This document shows, in pieces, positions 32,180 through 43,744 of a DNA stretch of 64,000 nt (its first letter is position 1; the number at the start of each line of letters is the position of its first letter). The translations under genes were made by a program, and so were the position numbers. This DNA comes from Stenopsyche tienmushanensis (Eukaryota > Arthropoda > Insecta > Trichoptera > Stenopsychidae): contig WACJ01000265.1 of the NCBI GenBank assembly GCA_008973525.1, positions 124,001 to 188,000 on the forward strand. The letters are read 5' to 3'. The notes beneath the pieces are model-generated. The model was not told the DNA's origin. It did not search any database and saw nothing but the letters and a program-made list of their open reading frames with translations.

Positions 32180-32375
32180 ATTTTTCGAAAGTACATATAT
32201 CTAAGAATGTAGTCTATAATTTTGATGAAGAAATTCGATCTATTTCAATGCTTTACAGGTAATTCGCGAAATGCGCTTGGAGCAATCACTCCGTCCAGAT
32301 TGCGCCCTAGCGGTTCTGAGATCGCTGCGGTCGCAGAATTGCTCCTATACCTGCTTTTGTTTGCAAACCAGAGGA
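32180..32375 (+). repeat. interspersed repeat linked to a Mutator-like relic, copy 1 of 3
   Basis: Shares with 35880-36200 and 45774-46100: TTCGAAAGTACATAT-TCTA, TCTATAATTTTG-TGAAGAA, TTTCAATG-TTTACAG, TCCAGATTGCGCC, TCTGAGA, CTGCGGTCGCAG and CCTATA. This copy ends soon after the CCAGAGG string. In copy 3 the same sequence runs into Mutator-like coding text. Confidence 0.6.
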
Positions 32376-32659
32376 CATTACAGGATTAAGGTCACTTTAA
32401 TATCCATTCATGGGAAAGGATCACATCTATTTATATCATATATTTACATTCTCACACGTAAGATTTCGAAGCTAGTTTTATTTGTGAATGATCACCCAGC
32501 GGGCAATACAGATGATCGCATGGAATAACATATCTATCCACTGTATAGAGCAGTGCTCCGCAACCGGTGTGCCGCGGCACACTGGTGTGCCGTGAGCCGA
32601 TACAGGTGTGCCGCCGTCAAATAAGACAATATTATAACTAAAATATTTTTTAATAATTC

Positions 32660-33100
32660 TCCAGCGTCTGTCACCTATTTATGTCGCCAGACACCTAAAA
32701 CCAGATATTAATATTTCTATTCCGGGATTCATCTGTCATCGTGCTGACAGAATCAATAGAATTCAGATTGGATCACTTTGGAAAACCGTCAAATCACACA
32801 AAAACAAAACCACGGGAATTCCTATTTTGGATAGAAACGATAAGATAGCCGAAACCGATTTAGAAAAGACAAACATGCTTACAGAAACCTGGTGCCTAAA
32901 TCACAAGATTTTCGAAAATATGACCGACAGCAAAACAAAGAAAGCTGTTAACAAAGTCAATTAGGGATTTCCGTGAAAGCTCAAATAATGATATGCACAA
33001 AATTAAATTGGTAACTCCTTTGGAAATAACAAAAATCATTAGAAAACTAAAAAACAAAAAGTCCCTGGGTTTTGACACAATCGATAATAAGGTAACTGGG
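32660..33100 (+). pseudogene. jockey-type LINE fragment nested in the hAT
   Basis: Plus strand reads GFICHRADRINRIQIGSLWK (about 32722-32782), then ILDRNDKIAETDLEKTNML, and after stops HKIKLVTPLEITKIIRKLKN followed by KKSLGFDTIDNKV (about 32996-33090). The wording KLKNxKSPGxDxIxNxxL, preceded by tP.Ei..II, is the start of jockey-type reverse transcriptases. The catalytic YADD is not present. It lies between the hAT left end and the hAT reading frame, so it most likely inserted there. Confidence 0.65.
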
Positions 33101-33289
33101 ACTGGTCGACAGAATCATGACGAAGATAACTGGGCCTCGGTAATCAGCTGAGGGCTCTCGCCCACGTTACAATGGATACAATTTTACGTGGAAAAGATTC
33201 GTCTTTACATACAGAAGAACCCAGCACAAGCATTACAAAAATGACAAAAAGGACTGTGAAAATGAAGCACAACGAAGACTAAATTTAAT

Positions 33290-33850
33290 ATGGATTCTCG
33301 TGATGAAACAGCTCCAAAGCCACAATGCATCATTTGCAGCAAACAGCTATCAAACGAAGCAATGGCACCCAATAAATTAAATCACCATCTAAATTCAAAC
33401 CATCCTAGTTGCGTCAAAAAGGATAAACAATATTTTCAAAGGCGTTTAGAACAAAATTAAAAACAGAAATAATTTATGAATTCGGCCTTTACGGTTTCTG
33501 AAAAGGCCTTAGAAGCTAGCTATCATGTTGCAAAATTAACTGCACGTCAGAAAAAACCACATATTATCGGCGAAACACTTATTAACCTTTTAACTGCCAA
33601 CAACGCACCGGCGCGTCGAACTTGTACGCGCTGATGAGTCATTGGCAGTTAAAAGGTTAAACCAGTATGCAAAGAAGTTGTTCGAGTTATGCTTGTTGAG
33701 CCCAATGATGTTAAGGAAGTAAATAAAGTTTTGTTGTCTGCCGATATTCTTAAAACTTATTCACGACATGTCAAGCGATATTTTAGGAACACTGATTAGA
33801 AATTTGGCTGAAAATTTTGAATGGAAAAAAGCGCAAGTATCACATTCTTC
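33290..33850 (+). pseudogene. hAT transposase N-terminal part (BED-type zinc finger)
   Basis: From ATG 33290: MDSRDETAPKPQCIICSKQL, then SNEAMAPNKLNHHLNSNHP, a zinc-finger pattern C-x2-C...H-x5-H as in the BED finger of SCAND3/ZBED5-like hATs, then FQRRLEQN and a stop. Beyond two stops the family text returns: SAFTVSEKALEASYHVAKL, KKPHIIGETLI (33541-33584). Here the 71-bp element interrupts. Removing it in thought, with one TTAA, returns the frame to KPVCKEVVRVML and EVNKVLLSADI. A frameshift later gives DMSSDILGTLIRNLAENFEW (near 33765-33825). The catalytic core and dimerisation domain are missing. DNA-binding would be the only recognisable function, and the protein is dead. Confidence 0.88.
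33586..33656 (+). mobile_element. 71-bp TTAA mini-element, copy A, inside hAT coding sequence
   Basis: Flanked by TTAA at 33582-33585 and 33657-33660. Inverted ends CCTTTTAACTGCCAA, 15 bp perfect. It sits in the hAT pseudogene between codons for GETLI and KPVCKEV; one copy of TTAA belongs to the original hAT sequence, so insertion and target duplication are directly visible. Same length as copy B at 23759-23829. It cannot code and was presumably moved by a piggyBac-like transposase encoded elsewhere. Confidence 0.93.
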
Positions 33851-34430
33851 ATATATTAGCAAGCTTGCCAACCCATTCCTTAAAAATTAAAGAAATAATA
33901 CCAAAATTATCAAAAAAAAAAGAATTTTTCCTTAAACTTACAAATAATACATGTTTTTTGTTTTAATGTTTGTTTAATTGCAAAAATTTTTTTTAAATAA
34001 TCTTTTGCAGTCGAACTTCTCGTTATTTAAGCAGTTTCCATATCTAGTAATTCGTGAGAAGTGTCTTGGGCTTTTGATCCAAATCAATTTTTTTTTAAAT
34101 GAAATTGAACACGTATACATTTGTCCTTGCTTCTAACGTCCGTAATGGAAGTGTGGAAGGAAAATTAATATTATTCATATATAAGCAAGCTTGCCAACCC
34201 ATTCCTTAAAAATTAAAGAAAAAATACAAAAATTATCAAAAAAAAAAAAAGAAATATTCTTTAAACTTTTACAAATAATACATGTTTTTTGTTTTATATG
34301 TTTGTTTAATTGCAAAAAAAAGTTTTAAATAATCTTTTGCAGTCTAAGTTCTCAGTATTTTAGCCGTTTCCATATCTAGTAAGTCATGAGAAGTGAATTG
34401 GGCTTTTGATGCAAATCAATTTTTTTTTTA
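33845..34430 (+). repeat. tandem duplication, about 260-bp copies, offset 326 bp
   Basis: Copy 1 (about 33845-34105) and copy 2 (about 34171-34430) share AAGCTTGCCAACCCATTCCT, AAATAATACATGTTTTTTG, TTTGTTTAATTGCAAAAA, TAATCTTTTGCAGTC, TTCCATATCTAGTAA and GGGCTTTTGAT-CAAATCAA. About 65 bp of unmatched sequence separates them. Both lie inside the hAT, downstream of the last recognisable coding text. Confidence 0.85.
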
Positions 34431-34706
34431 ATTGGTCATTATTTTATAATAATTATTAAGTTTGCACAAAAGTAAATATAGTATAGTTTTTATGTATGTG
34501 TTTATAGGAAATTAAAAAATTAATTTATTGTAAAATTGTATAAAATATTTAGGCCCTTTTAGAGTTTTTTTATGTACTATAGGGAGAGCTGTTTAAAAAT
34601 AAATAAATCAATATCTATTATTTTTGGCTTTTGGTGTGCCGCGAAATTTAAAGAAGAGCTTTGGTGTGCCGTAGGTGAGAAAACGTTGCGGAGCACTGGT
34701 ATAGAG

Positions 34707-35836
34707 TTTCAAACCATCTCAGTTTTAGGTTCGAATATCAAAAGACCTATAGGAAAACTTTTCAATGCTGGAATAAATGGGACGTCAAGAGTCTGCACCT
34801 GTACATTTGGCGGGAATAGGTTCAGAACATACGTAAACGGTAAACGGGACTTTCTTATAGGGCTATGAAAGTCACATATATTTAGCCATAAGTATGTATA
34901 TATGTTTTTCTTTCTCTGGATAGGGAATAAGGATAAATATAACGACTTTCCGACGAGCTTTCCTCAGAATGTGAGGTGAAAAACGATGTTGATTTTACTA
35001 CAAAAGGCTTTCTGCAATAAACGGAGACTGGTTACGATATAACTATAGCATACCTCATGCAAAATAAGATCATTAAATGACTATTAAATAAATATATTTT
35101 TAAAAATGATGATAATCGATATCCTTTCTTCTATTTTAGATTTTTTAAATCTATAAATTCTCAATAAAAAACTCCAATTTTACTCAATTATATGAGTTCA
35201 GTAACTGCATAATTATACTATATGTCATTATTTTTTTCATGATTGGTGATCGATAACAAAGCCTCAATCAAAGCCTTCATTTATTATTGTTAGTATAGAG
35301 CTATTTCATTGGATTCGCCTACCATGTCATTACTCTTTGTAAATCAACCTAGCATTTCTGCTAGTCCTTCTTTATCAAAAGAATGTTCCTCCATTACTTC
35401 CTCAATATCCTGAATAGTCATGCCATTAAATCAATCACCGCCAAAACCATAGGCAATATCGATGATCTGTTTGTATTTGTCTTCTACTGAGAGTTTGACT
35501 AGCTCTGAACAATAAAAACATGTACCATATTTCGATCGTTTAATATTCCGAAATGCTAAAAAATCATCAATCACGTTATTGCGAAACTGTGTTATATGAA
35601 AATTGAGTGGATATATTATGCATTAGCAGATTTAACTTGCACAGAAATTTGCCATCAAAATGTTAATTTGAGACAAATTTGAATTATCTTCAAAATGGTA
35701 ATCTACTTGGACGTTGACTCACAGTTAGGGGATGATATTTGCAAAATTATACTATATATTATTATTTATAATATTAATTGAACGTAGTTGTTATTATATT
35801 AATTCAAATACTATCATAATCATTGTGTAAATAATA
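34707..35836. other. non-coding, unassigned
   Basis: No supported gene. On the minus strand around 35440-35290 a short acidic stretch (GMTIQDIEEVMEEHSFDKEG) reads like a transposase C-terminal tail, but it is too short and interrupted to assign. Confidence 0.3.
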
Positions 35837-35868
35837 ATCCTACAAATTTATTGAGTCACGTCAAATAA
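35837..35868 (-). mobile_element. mariner-like terminus (fragment)
   Basis: CCTACAAATTTATTGAGTCA matches the terminus of the 10.7-11.1 kb mariner (CCTACGAACTTATTGAGTGA). No coding part is recognised. Confidence 0.45.
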
Positions 35869-35879
35869 ATCGTTTTTTT

Positions 35880-36200
35880 TAAATTTCATTTTTCAAAATT
35901 ATATATATCTAAAAATGTCGTCTATAATTTTGGTGAAGAAATTCGAATTATTTCAATGGTTTACAGCTAATTCGCGAAATGCGCTCGAAGTAATCATTCC
36001 GTCCAGATTGCGCCCCAATGGCTCTGAGACCACTGCGGTCGCAGTCTTATCCCTATAACTGTTTTTGTTTGCAGGCCAGAGGTTCCTATTGGGGACCTTT
36101 CTTATCTTTGTTCTAGTAAGCGTACAAATTAAGTCAAAAAATGTTAGCACACATTTGAAAAAAGGCGAATAAACAAGTGGAAAGAAACAAAAAGAAAGAG
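35880..36200 (+). repeat. interspersed repeat linked to a Mutator-like relic, copy 2 of 3
   Basis: Extends further than copy 1: after the CTGCGGTCGCAG block it continues CAAATTAAGTCAAAAAATGT and AAAAAAGGCGA-TAA-CAAGTGGA as in copy 3 at 45990-46060. There is no readable transposase beyond that. Confidence 0.6.
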
Positions 36201-38899
36201 CTCTATACAAAGTGCTTCCTCCCTCAGTATATATTTTTTGTATCAAAATAATACTGGAAATCGCGACACATACTGCAGTTTGCATTTTTAACGAAGAATT
36301 TGAACCTATTTTAAAAATGATGGTCGTCTTGGGGATCACAACCTATTCAGATGCCTAATACACATTGCCAACCGCCAAGGTTCCGAATCTTCCAAATAAG
36401 CTAGAACAGCTCAAAAAGACAAGGCTGAGATAGCTGAAGGATTGCTTTATGGATCTGGAATCGCTGATTAGTAGTATGTATTCGCTTTCAACAATTTAAA
36501 GTACTTAAAACTTTAAACGCGTTTTTCTCGAAATGAAATTTTTGCAAATGGCGTTAAAAGAATTTCGAAAAATCAAGTCGCCAAATGGTCTGAAATTTTT
36601 TGAGCTTATTTTACAAATACATGACTATAGCAGTTTGCAAAATCAGTTCCAAAAAAAAAAATCTTAAGTTTTACATTAAAAATACCCCCCCCCCCAAAAA
36701 TGTGTAATTTTCCAAACTTAAAAAAAATTGTATTAATTTCAGTATACGGTCTATTCACTGTGAAAAAAATAGTTAAAAATTGTCTATTTTTTGGGCCTTC
36801 AAAATGAGATAACCCTTTAATTGAACTAAGACTTTTTTTTAAATAAAAGATATATATAGATTCAGTTTTCATTCAAAATTCGTTCATCTTTGAAAAACCA
36901 TCGAATAGCTGTCATAGAAATTCTCATTTTAATATTCTACAACGCAAATATATTCATAAATTGATTAGATATTTGGATACCGTAAGAACTATTTTCAAAC
37001 AACGCTATGGTAACCAATCTGGAAAATATGAAATGCCAATTCTCACTCCTAAGCTAGGATTAACTTAAAAAATATTCACACTGCCAAAATTAGTCTGTAG
37101 AATTAAAATTAGCATATGTATATCTTTTTTTATTTAGTTTTTTTTTAGACTTCCTTGAGAGTAATTCGTGGATATTCTCCAGCATAGTTCTGAGGTCACG
37201 ATCCTCAGTAATGAAGGAGCCGACTAGCGGAGACCATATCCATTATATGAGCTAATCCATTGGGTTGGGAACAAATTTCTTTGTTTAATTAGGAACGTTG
37301 CGAATATGTTTCGCTCACCGGCGGTTGGTGCTTGCTGACATAAGCCAATTTAAGTCGAAAAACAGACGCCCTTGCTACGTCAGCTAAATGCGGATTAGCG
37401 ACTATTTCGCTGAATTACCCCAAATTAATTCTTCTAATCTGGTCGAAGAAAGACCTTGGACGTCTTTATCGAAACACTCGAGGAATGGCGCCATTACAAA
37501 AAAACGCCGCGAAAAGATTTAAATTAGTGTGAAACCCGACCTGTCATTCATTGCGATTTAGTTTAGCGCATCTTAAAGTGTGTTCCGCGTCGAAGGACTT
37601 TCTCGTCACGTCCTGAATATATTAAAGGCACTTTAAAAGACGTTATCCTTAAGCGAAGTAATTAAACGCCGAATGATTAAGCGCAATGCGAAACTCGAGA
37701 CCGACGAATGTTGTTTAATTTGCGCCGTTCATAAAGTGTACGGATTGATTTCTATTAAAAATAAACATCCTTTGAAGCTGGAGGGCTAAATAAAAAGACC
37801 GTAACAATGAGGGTCCATTACCGGTGCTTTTCACGTGGGAAAAAATAAAGATTTACTCTGGAAAATACGAAAAAGCTGTGCAAAGAGAACAAAAGGGAAC
37901 AATATGCAGCCCAATTTTTATATTCATGATTCATTTAGTACTGCTGTAATTCTTTTCATCGGCTAAAAAATTTTCACTCTCGAATTATGACCAAACTCCT
38001 TGTATTTCACCCCCAATATTACATCAAAATGATTAATCAGGGTCAATAAGATTAGGTAAAAAATATCCGCAAGATCAAAACTTTCATTGGATCTAATGGT
38101 ATATTTCAAAGTTATTCATCCCTCAGCTTATGTGGAAGCTACATTTTCTTAATGCGATCCCTTTTGCAATAAGATCTGAAATCCACGACTTACATAAGAG
38201 CTTACATCTTAGTCCAAGTATTAAACGGATGCTTAAAACAAATCAGTTTATAAATTTAATGAAATAATGCAGCTAATATCAAAAAACTTAAGACTAACGT
38301 AGTAAATCCTATACACTCAAACCTCTTTTTGTGAAAAAATATGTCTTTATGAAATCATCGATTTTGTGCTAAGCAACGTGCCTCGAACTAAATGTGACGC
38401 TATGCGAAAAACGTTCAGATTCATATAATTTTCATGCTATAACAATATTTGCACAATTTAAAATAATAATTTAGGGGACTGGGTTAATTACCTTATAGCG
38501 CCAAAACCTAAACGTTATTACAATATAGGCTTAAAACAACTGTTGACTAGTTCATATATCCAGTCGAATTTGAATACATTAACTTAATTTATATTAATCT
38601 ACCATGAAATTGGTTTGAATTCACCATAATGCTGTTAAAACTGCATTATTTCATATTTAAAAATATATATTTTTTTAAATATATGGCGTTTAGATATTGT
38701 CGATAAAATTTGAGTGATATAACTTAACGTTCTTATTATTTTAAGCAAATTTCTGAAGAAAACTAGGAAAAATCTACAATATCAAATCTCTATCAAAATT
38801 CATACATACAGGAATCAATGCTATGTAAATACAAATTAGGAATATAATAATAATATGGGAGAACTACCCTGGATTTTATACAAGTAACATAATAAAAAA
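36201..38899. other. non-coding; unique CG-retaining island at 37290-37870
   Basis: 36201-37250 is AT-rich and contains an 11-base C run at 36685-36695. 37290-37870 keeps CG dinucleotides, is single-copy in the window and has no long frame. 37900-38899 is AT-rich without recognised repeats. Confidence 0.35.
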
Positions 38900-39025
38900 C
38901 TTGAAGAAATCCCTCCAAAAACTCAATATGCTTTTGAATTTCATCTTCATTTAGAAATCGCTTGCGTTGAATCTTTCAAAGATCTGGACAAATGATAGTC
39001 TGAAGGCACCAGATTGGACGATATG
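38900..39025 (-). pseudogene. mariner transposase crumb
   Basis: Minus strand from about 39025 reads SSNLVPSDYHLSRSLKDSTQ, the degenerate third-aspartate region of mariner (YSPDLAPSDYHLFRSL; the aspartate is asparagine here). It is followed in a shifted frame by KRFLNEDEIQKHIEFL, the next family block. No terminal repeats were seen. Confidence 0.65.
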
Positions 39026-40929
39026 ATACAACTTTCCAATATAATTTCCGAAATTTATTCTGGAAATTTTTGACTTTAATCAAGAGAAATTCATTTTCCA
39101 TTGATCAAGCTTTTTAATTGATTAGTTAAACCGGGTTTAAATGCATCGTTTTGAGATTGCTAAAATTTTTAGACTTAAATTAATAGCATTTTTTACTTTG
39201 TTTCCTTATTTTGAAGAAGAAAAGGCTGGATTTTTTGTCATTATAGGAAAAAAATGCATGTATTCATCCATTGTTCAAAGTAGGCCGAGGACTTCCCCAC
39301 GGACAATTATATGTTATGGTCCATGGACTTTCAGGCTTTTGTGTTTTTTCTGTGAAGGTTTGATATGAATTTGGTTTAATTAGTGATGTAATTAAAGCTA
39401 ATCGTAATCAAGCATATAAATAGAGAAAATTCTTAATAATGTTTTTTAAAATTATAATTTGATGTACACTACTTATTTTTGTTATCATCAATTGTAAATC
39501 GGATTTATTGCCCCCCAATTCAATAATATGCATCCGAATTTAGTCGAGGATGAAATTATTCGGCAAGTGTTTATTGTTCATGAAGTTTTAGAGTGCGATA
39601 TGGATTGGCGAACAACTTAAAAGTAAAGTTTCTCATGTGACGGATGAATGCATGAATTATTCTGAAAACTAGTTCTATTTAGTTAGGACTTTGCAAGACA
39701 TTAGAACTTTTCACGTGTGCTTGCACACGTGGTTGTATTCGAGTTTTGCACGGTCTGACCGTGATGCTTATGGATCCTTTTTAGTCCTTGCGTTTGCTTG
39801 TTTTGTTCGACTATAAATAGAAATACATCGCCTTAGGATTAATTTGCATATACTAGGATCAAGGAGGGGATTAATTTCACAAAACACACAGAAAGTTCAT
39901 ATAGAACCATGTCACAAATTGGAATATTTCCAAGGTATCAAGACATCAGAGACATAACTAATCCATTGTCTGCTTATTCAGAACGAGACGAAAATGGAAG
40001 ATATTAGGAATTGATTCAACGATATGATACATAATGCAAACAGAAGCTATCCGCGTTCAGAGCCTCGGTTACTATTGAGATAACTCCGACTCTTCAATAT
40101 TTACAATGCAAAATTATACAATGGTCAATGATTGAATAAACGCTGCTTAAATGGAGCAACTCAAAGAGCTTTTAACGCCATTTTGCAACATAACTCGAGA
40201 AGATAAATGGGCGCTAAATTCAAGCCAAACATTGCCAAAATCAATAAAAACCAACGACCAATTCAAAATAAATCGAGGATGCAATTTACCATTACGATTG
40301 CTTATATACAAGTTTGAGGATCTTTGAAAAATTTACATAAATTCCGCATCGTTAGGCTTTACTTAATGCGCTTAGCAAGTCTCAGTTTACTTGTTTTCAT
40401 AGCAGCAACTTTGCATGCTGAAAAGTTTGAAACGAGTAACAAGCCGCGCTAAACTTTAAAACTACTAACACATAAAGATACACTGGAGCTCTAATGAGAT
40501 ATGTCAATTGGATTTTCAAAGATAAATGATAAAGTGTCTGTAAGTCGAGGTTACATCAAGTTTTATATTTTAGTCGATGATTTATTTTTGTCAACAAAGC
40601 TGATGAAATGCATCGAAAGATCATCAATCCTTGTGTAAATATGTGCTTTAATATTCACACTTTTAGTTCAATATAGTTCAAATTCCGACCCAAGCAGGTT
40701 CTTGCTTACTTTTAGCCATTCACAGCTCCCAATAGTTTGACTGGTACATATGAATAAAACTAGCATCGCTTTATTTGCAACAACAACAACTTGACTTTAT
40801 AATATATCTGCGATCGATGTACTTCTTTTTTCTTTCGCTTTTTGCAAAAACATATCAGAAAAACTAAATGAAAATCCTTGCCAACGCCATTTTTTTTGGC
40901 GTTTATGTCCAAAGATTTTAAAGCCAAAA
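39026..40929. other. non-coding, unassigned
   Basis: AT-rich, no supported gene. A small perfect hairpin lies at 39712-39731 (arms CACGTGTGC and GCACACGTG, 2-base loop) and includes two CACGTG E-box strings. Confidence 0.35.
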
Positions 40930-41620
40930 ATTGGACGATTGAGAACGAAGATGGTTCACTGATAAGCGAATGTGAAGTTGTTTCAAGGAGATGAAAGTCT
41001 TACTGTGAAAAACTATACAAGGACTGATTACAATCCGTAAAAGAATTCACCAATATTACAACTGCCACACACAAAAGAGCCCAACATCATATATGAGAAG
41101 ACACTAAGGGTCATTAAGAAGCTTAAAAATAATAATACTCCAGGACTCGACAGCATATCCGCTACATACATACTGCACATTATACAGGAGAATAACAAAT
41201 ATCCAAAGAACAGGCAGGATTCGTGAAAGGACGAGGAACCCGGGAACAGATCATGAACATCAGAATGCTTATTGAAAAATCCCGGGAGTTCAATGTTCTC
41301 ATGATGTTTTTTTGATTACACAAAAACCTTCGATTGTGTAAGGTGGGATATTCTGTGGAATGTGCTTGTGGAAATGGGAGTTCCTAGTCACCTGATAAAA
41401 ATGATCAGAGCACTCTATACTGACGGATCGTCCCAAATAAAAGTTGATGATACCCTTTCAGAGTGCTTTAAAACAGAGAAATGTGTATGACAGGGTTGAG
41501 TTCTGTCTCAATTGATATTTAATGTGTACGGGGGATATATAATAAGGCGTGCACTAGATAGCTGGGAAAGAGGGACCTTCATAGGAGGGAAAAAAATAGT
41601 AACTTGAGACTCGCGGATAA
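40930..41620 (+). pseudogene. LINE reverse transcriptase relic (RTE/CR1-like)
   Basis: Readable from about 40933: TIENEDGSLISECEVVSRR then KSYCEKLYKD, the pre-RT linker. After stops, VIKKLKNNNTPGLDSISATY (about 41110-41170) is RT block 1-2. QAGFVKGRGTREQIMNIRML (from about 41211) is followed by IEKSREFNVLMM. After one frameshift, DYTKTFDCVRWDILWNVLVE and MGVPSHLIKMIRALYTDGSS come next (the family has DYxKAFDxVxxxxLWxxLxxMGVPxHLIxLIxxLY). It reaches a damaged GVRQGCxLSPxLFN block near 41490-41530. The YADD box is not readable. Inactive. The clade is judged from wording only. Confidence 0.8.
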
Positions 41621-41715
41621 CAAGGAAACATTTACTGCATCATATCTAGGGAATCCAATCCCAAGACAAGGCCATTAAATCGAGACACTCTCACTGAAAC
41701 CTGGACGCTTGAAAA

Positions 41716-42044
41716 CAGTGGCGTAACTACTGATTGGCGAGCTATGGGGCAGTAACCTTTCCCTATCGGTGATGTATTTACTACACCTCGACTCTAATAA
41801 TGGGAATATCGATATGAAATATAATAGATACGGGGCTCAAAATTTTTGTATTCCTCCATAATATAATTACAAATCACATCAAAGTATTAAAGTATATAAG
41901 TATTCATCTGCAGCAACGAAAATAAATAATTTGTCGGTAAATCGGGAATTTTGCAAGTTTTAGTCCGTGCCTCAGCAGACAGGAATTTTATCAGTCACAT
42001 TGATGGTATTATACTAATTATTAATTATTAAATGGGGGCTTAAA
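41716..42044 (+). mobile_element. short hAT derivative, copy 2 of 3
   Basis: Begins with the terminal repeat CAGTGGCGTAACTACTGATT at 41716, as in the copy ending at 60330. After the conserved non-coding block it reaches the start of the dimerisation-domain coding at about 41985 (AATTTTATCAGTCACATTGA). It breaks off near 42044 after a short A/T insertion. About 330 bp separate the 5' terminus from C-terminal coding, showing that the bulk of the transposase is deleted in this family. Confidence 0.75.
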
Positions 42045-43261
42045 TTATTAAAGACGATGACGGAAGACAGGGATAAATGGAAGGACGTGGTTCGGAAACA
42101 GACAAAACCTACATAGGTCACGATTCTCAATCATGAGGGAACGAAAATGAAGAAAGAAGAAATACTGTTTGAATACCAACCTTCAGCAATCACTGCGGTT
42201 TAAATTATGATCTGAATTTATTGCTATATTTGACCTGTTGTCATTCATGATCACTCGCTGCTCCAAAAGCTCAAGATAAATAGGAGATTGATATTTGCTG
42301 ACTAAATGTCAGATATTTTTGAACCGGTTCAGTTTCGGTTTTTGTTCCGGCAAAGCGGTTCCGTTAGAAGACCTATTTTTTTTAGTATTTAATGGTTATT
42401 TGATAACATTCATCAGCCATGTAAGAATGAAAGTAATATTAAATTTTCAGAGTTTACAAACCTCTGTATATATTTATGTAACGGCTCAATCATATAGCTA
42501 TATACCGTATACGGCTTATTCGGAGCACTTTGAAAAGGATTTGTATGTATTATGTGTAGAGAATATACTGTATGACTATTTGGGTGTAAGATTTCGGTGG
42601 TCGTGGCAGTTCAAGCCGTGGCTGTAAGTCGTCTATTATTTATGGTCAAGAGTATCGTATTTTATTGTTGTTAAAACTGCGGCCGTTCTACTTGAAACAA
42701 TAGGGAATCGCTTTATGTACCATAGAGCCATCTTTTTGTACTTTTTACCCGTGGAAAGTTTTCACATAATTATCACGCTCTCTATGGAAACTTTCGACTT
42801 TTCTTTCTCTTTGAAATGTCTTCGCGGCTCTTAACCCCTTGTGGTAGACAGCCGAAAGAAATACGGCGCTGTTTGCCACCTTTTTGTTTTTCACGTGTAC
42901 GAATGTCACGTATCTATTTATGCTCCAGGGCCTTCGGTAAGGATTTTCAACCATTTTTTTGTTCTTTACATCCAACATTGGTTATACATACACATGTACT
43001 CGACAAATTGCCATCAGAAGCAGGATGCTGTTTCTCCGACTGTTTCGTAACCAATTTCTTGTCAAGAACTTTTAGCAACGACAAAATATGTCATCAGTAA
43101 TGCTTTGAAATATGATTTGCAACAAAAATGTAAAAAAGAGCTTCCCTACTTCAAAATAATATCAGATGTAATTTATTTGAGGCTTTACTATATGGTTAAT
43201 TAATGATTACCTTTGCGTTAAATTCGGCTTCGGACAATAAAGTCTTTATCTAGAAAGACGG
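42045..43261. other. non-coding with one repeat piece
   Basis: 42318-42360 (CGGTTCAGTTTCGGTTTTTG then TTCCGGCAAAGCGGTTCC) recurs at 45715-45770. 42780-43080 holds several overlapping open frames on both strands without family resemblance. No gene is called. Confidence 0.35.
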
Positions 43262-43526
43262 AAAGAGAGAGAGATCTGGCTGCAAGAGGGACGACCTCCC
43301 GCAGCCAAGGCTAACTGACGACTCTCCTGACTCCCGCTTCCTGCGCGTCACTACCCAACCGGCAACGATGCACGCGCAAGAAGCGATCAGTCGGTATGCA
43401 GATGCAATGTCTCCGCAGGGCCACAAGAGATGGCGCTGTTAAAATAACACATTGCACCTGAAGAGAGATGTAAGATGTCGCTGTTAACAGCACTACTACG
43501 TGGGGATGGTAATCGCCCACGCTACA
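43262..43526 (-). mobile_element. solo LTR, partial
   Basis: The minus strand begins TGTAGCGTGGGCGATTACCA at 43526 and continues like 57096-57345: CAGCGACATCTTACATCTCT, ATGTGTTATTTTAACAGCGC, TGTGGCCCTGCGGAGACATT, TAGTGACGCGCAGGAAGCGG and the C/T-rich stretch. Similarity ends around 43262, before the polyadenylation signal seen in the other copies. Confidence 0.8.
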
Positions 43527-43744
43527 GAAATATATACAAACACTGTAAGTTTCAACCGTTTTCATAGTTTCAGCATTTTCAGAAAAAGTCAGAAATTACA
43601 TCAGAAATGTATCGTAACTGACGTTTTTGATTTTTTTTTTGTGTATTTGTTGGATATTTATTTACGTTAATTGGAAATTGTTGCCCACATTTGCATAACA
43701 TGTGAATATTTTCACAAACGTATTTGATAATTGATTTGTCGGTT

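Larger units (their letters stand above)
32551..34698 (+). mobile_element. hAT transposon (SCAND3/ZBED5-type), with exact target duplication
   Basis: The left end CAGTGCTCCGCAACCGGTGT and the right end read inward CAGTGCTCCGCAACGTTTTC match for 14 bp. Subterminal GGTGTGCCG repeats occur near both ends. The 8-bp direct repeat GTATAGAG stands immediately outside each end (32543-32550 and 34699-34706), the size expected for hAT. The internal transposase is decayed. The element hosts a LINE fragment (32660-33100), a 71-bp TTAA element (33586-33656) and a tandem duplication (33845-34430). Total 2,148 bp. Confidence 0.92.

Noticed and set aside
35290..35560. Minus-strand acidic text as a Tigger transposase tail
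   Set aside because: Only a short stretch reads well (IQDIEEVMEEHS); too little for a family call.
42830..42860. TTAACCCCTTGTGGTAGACA as a piggyBac end
   Set aside because: No inverted partner within a reasonable distance.
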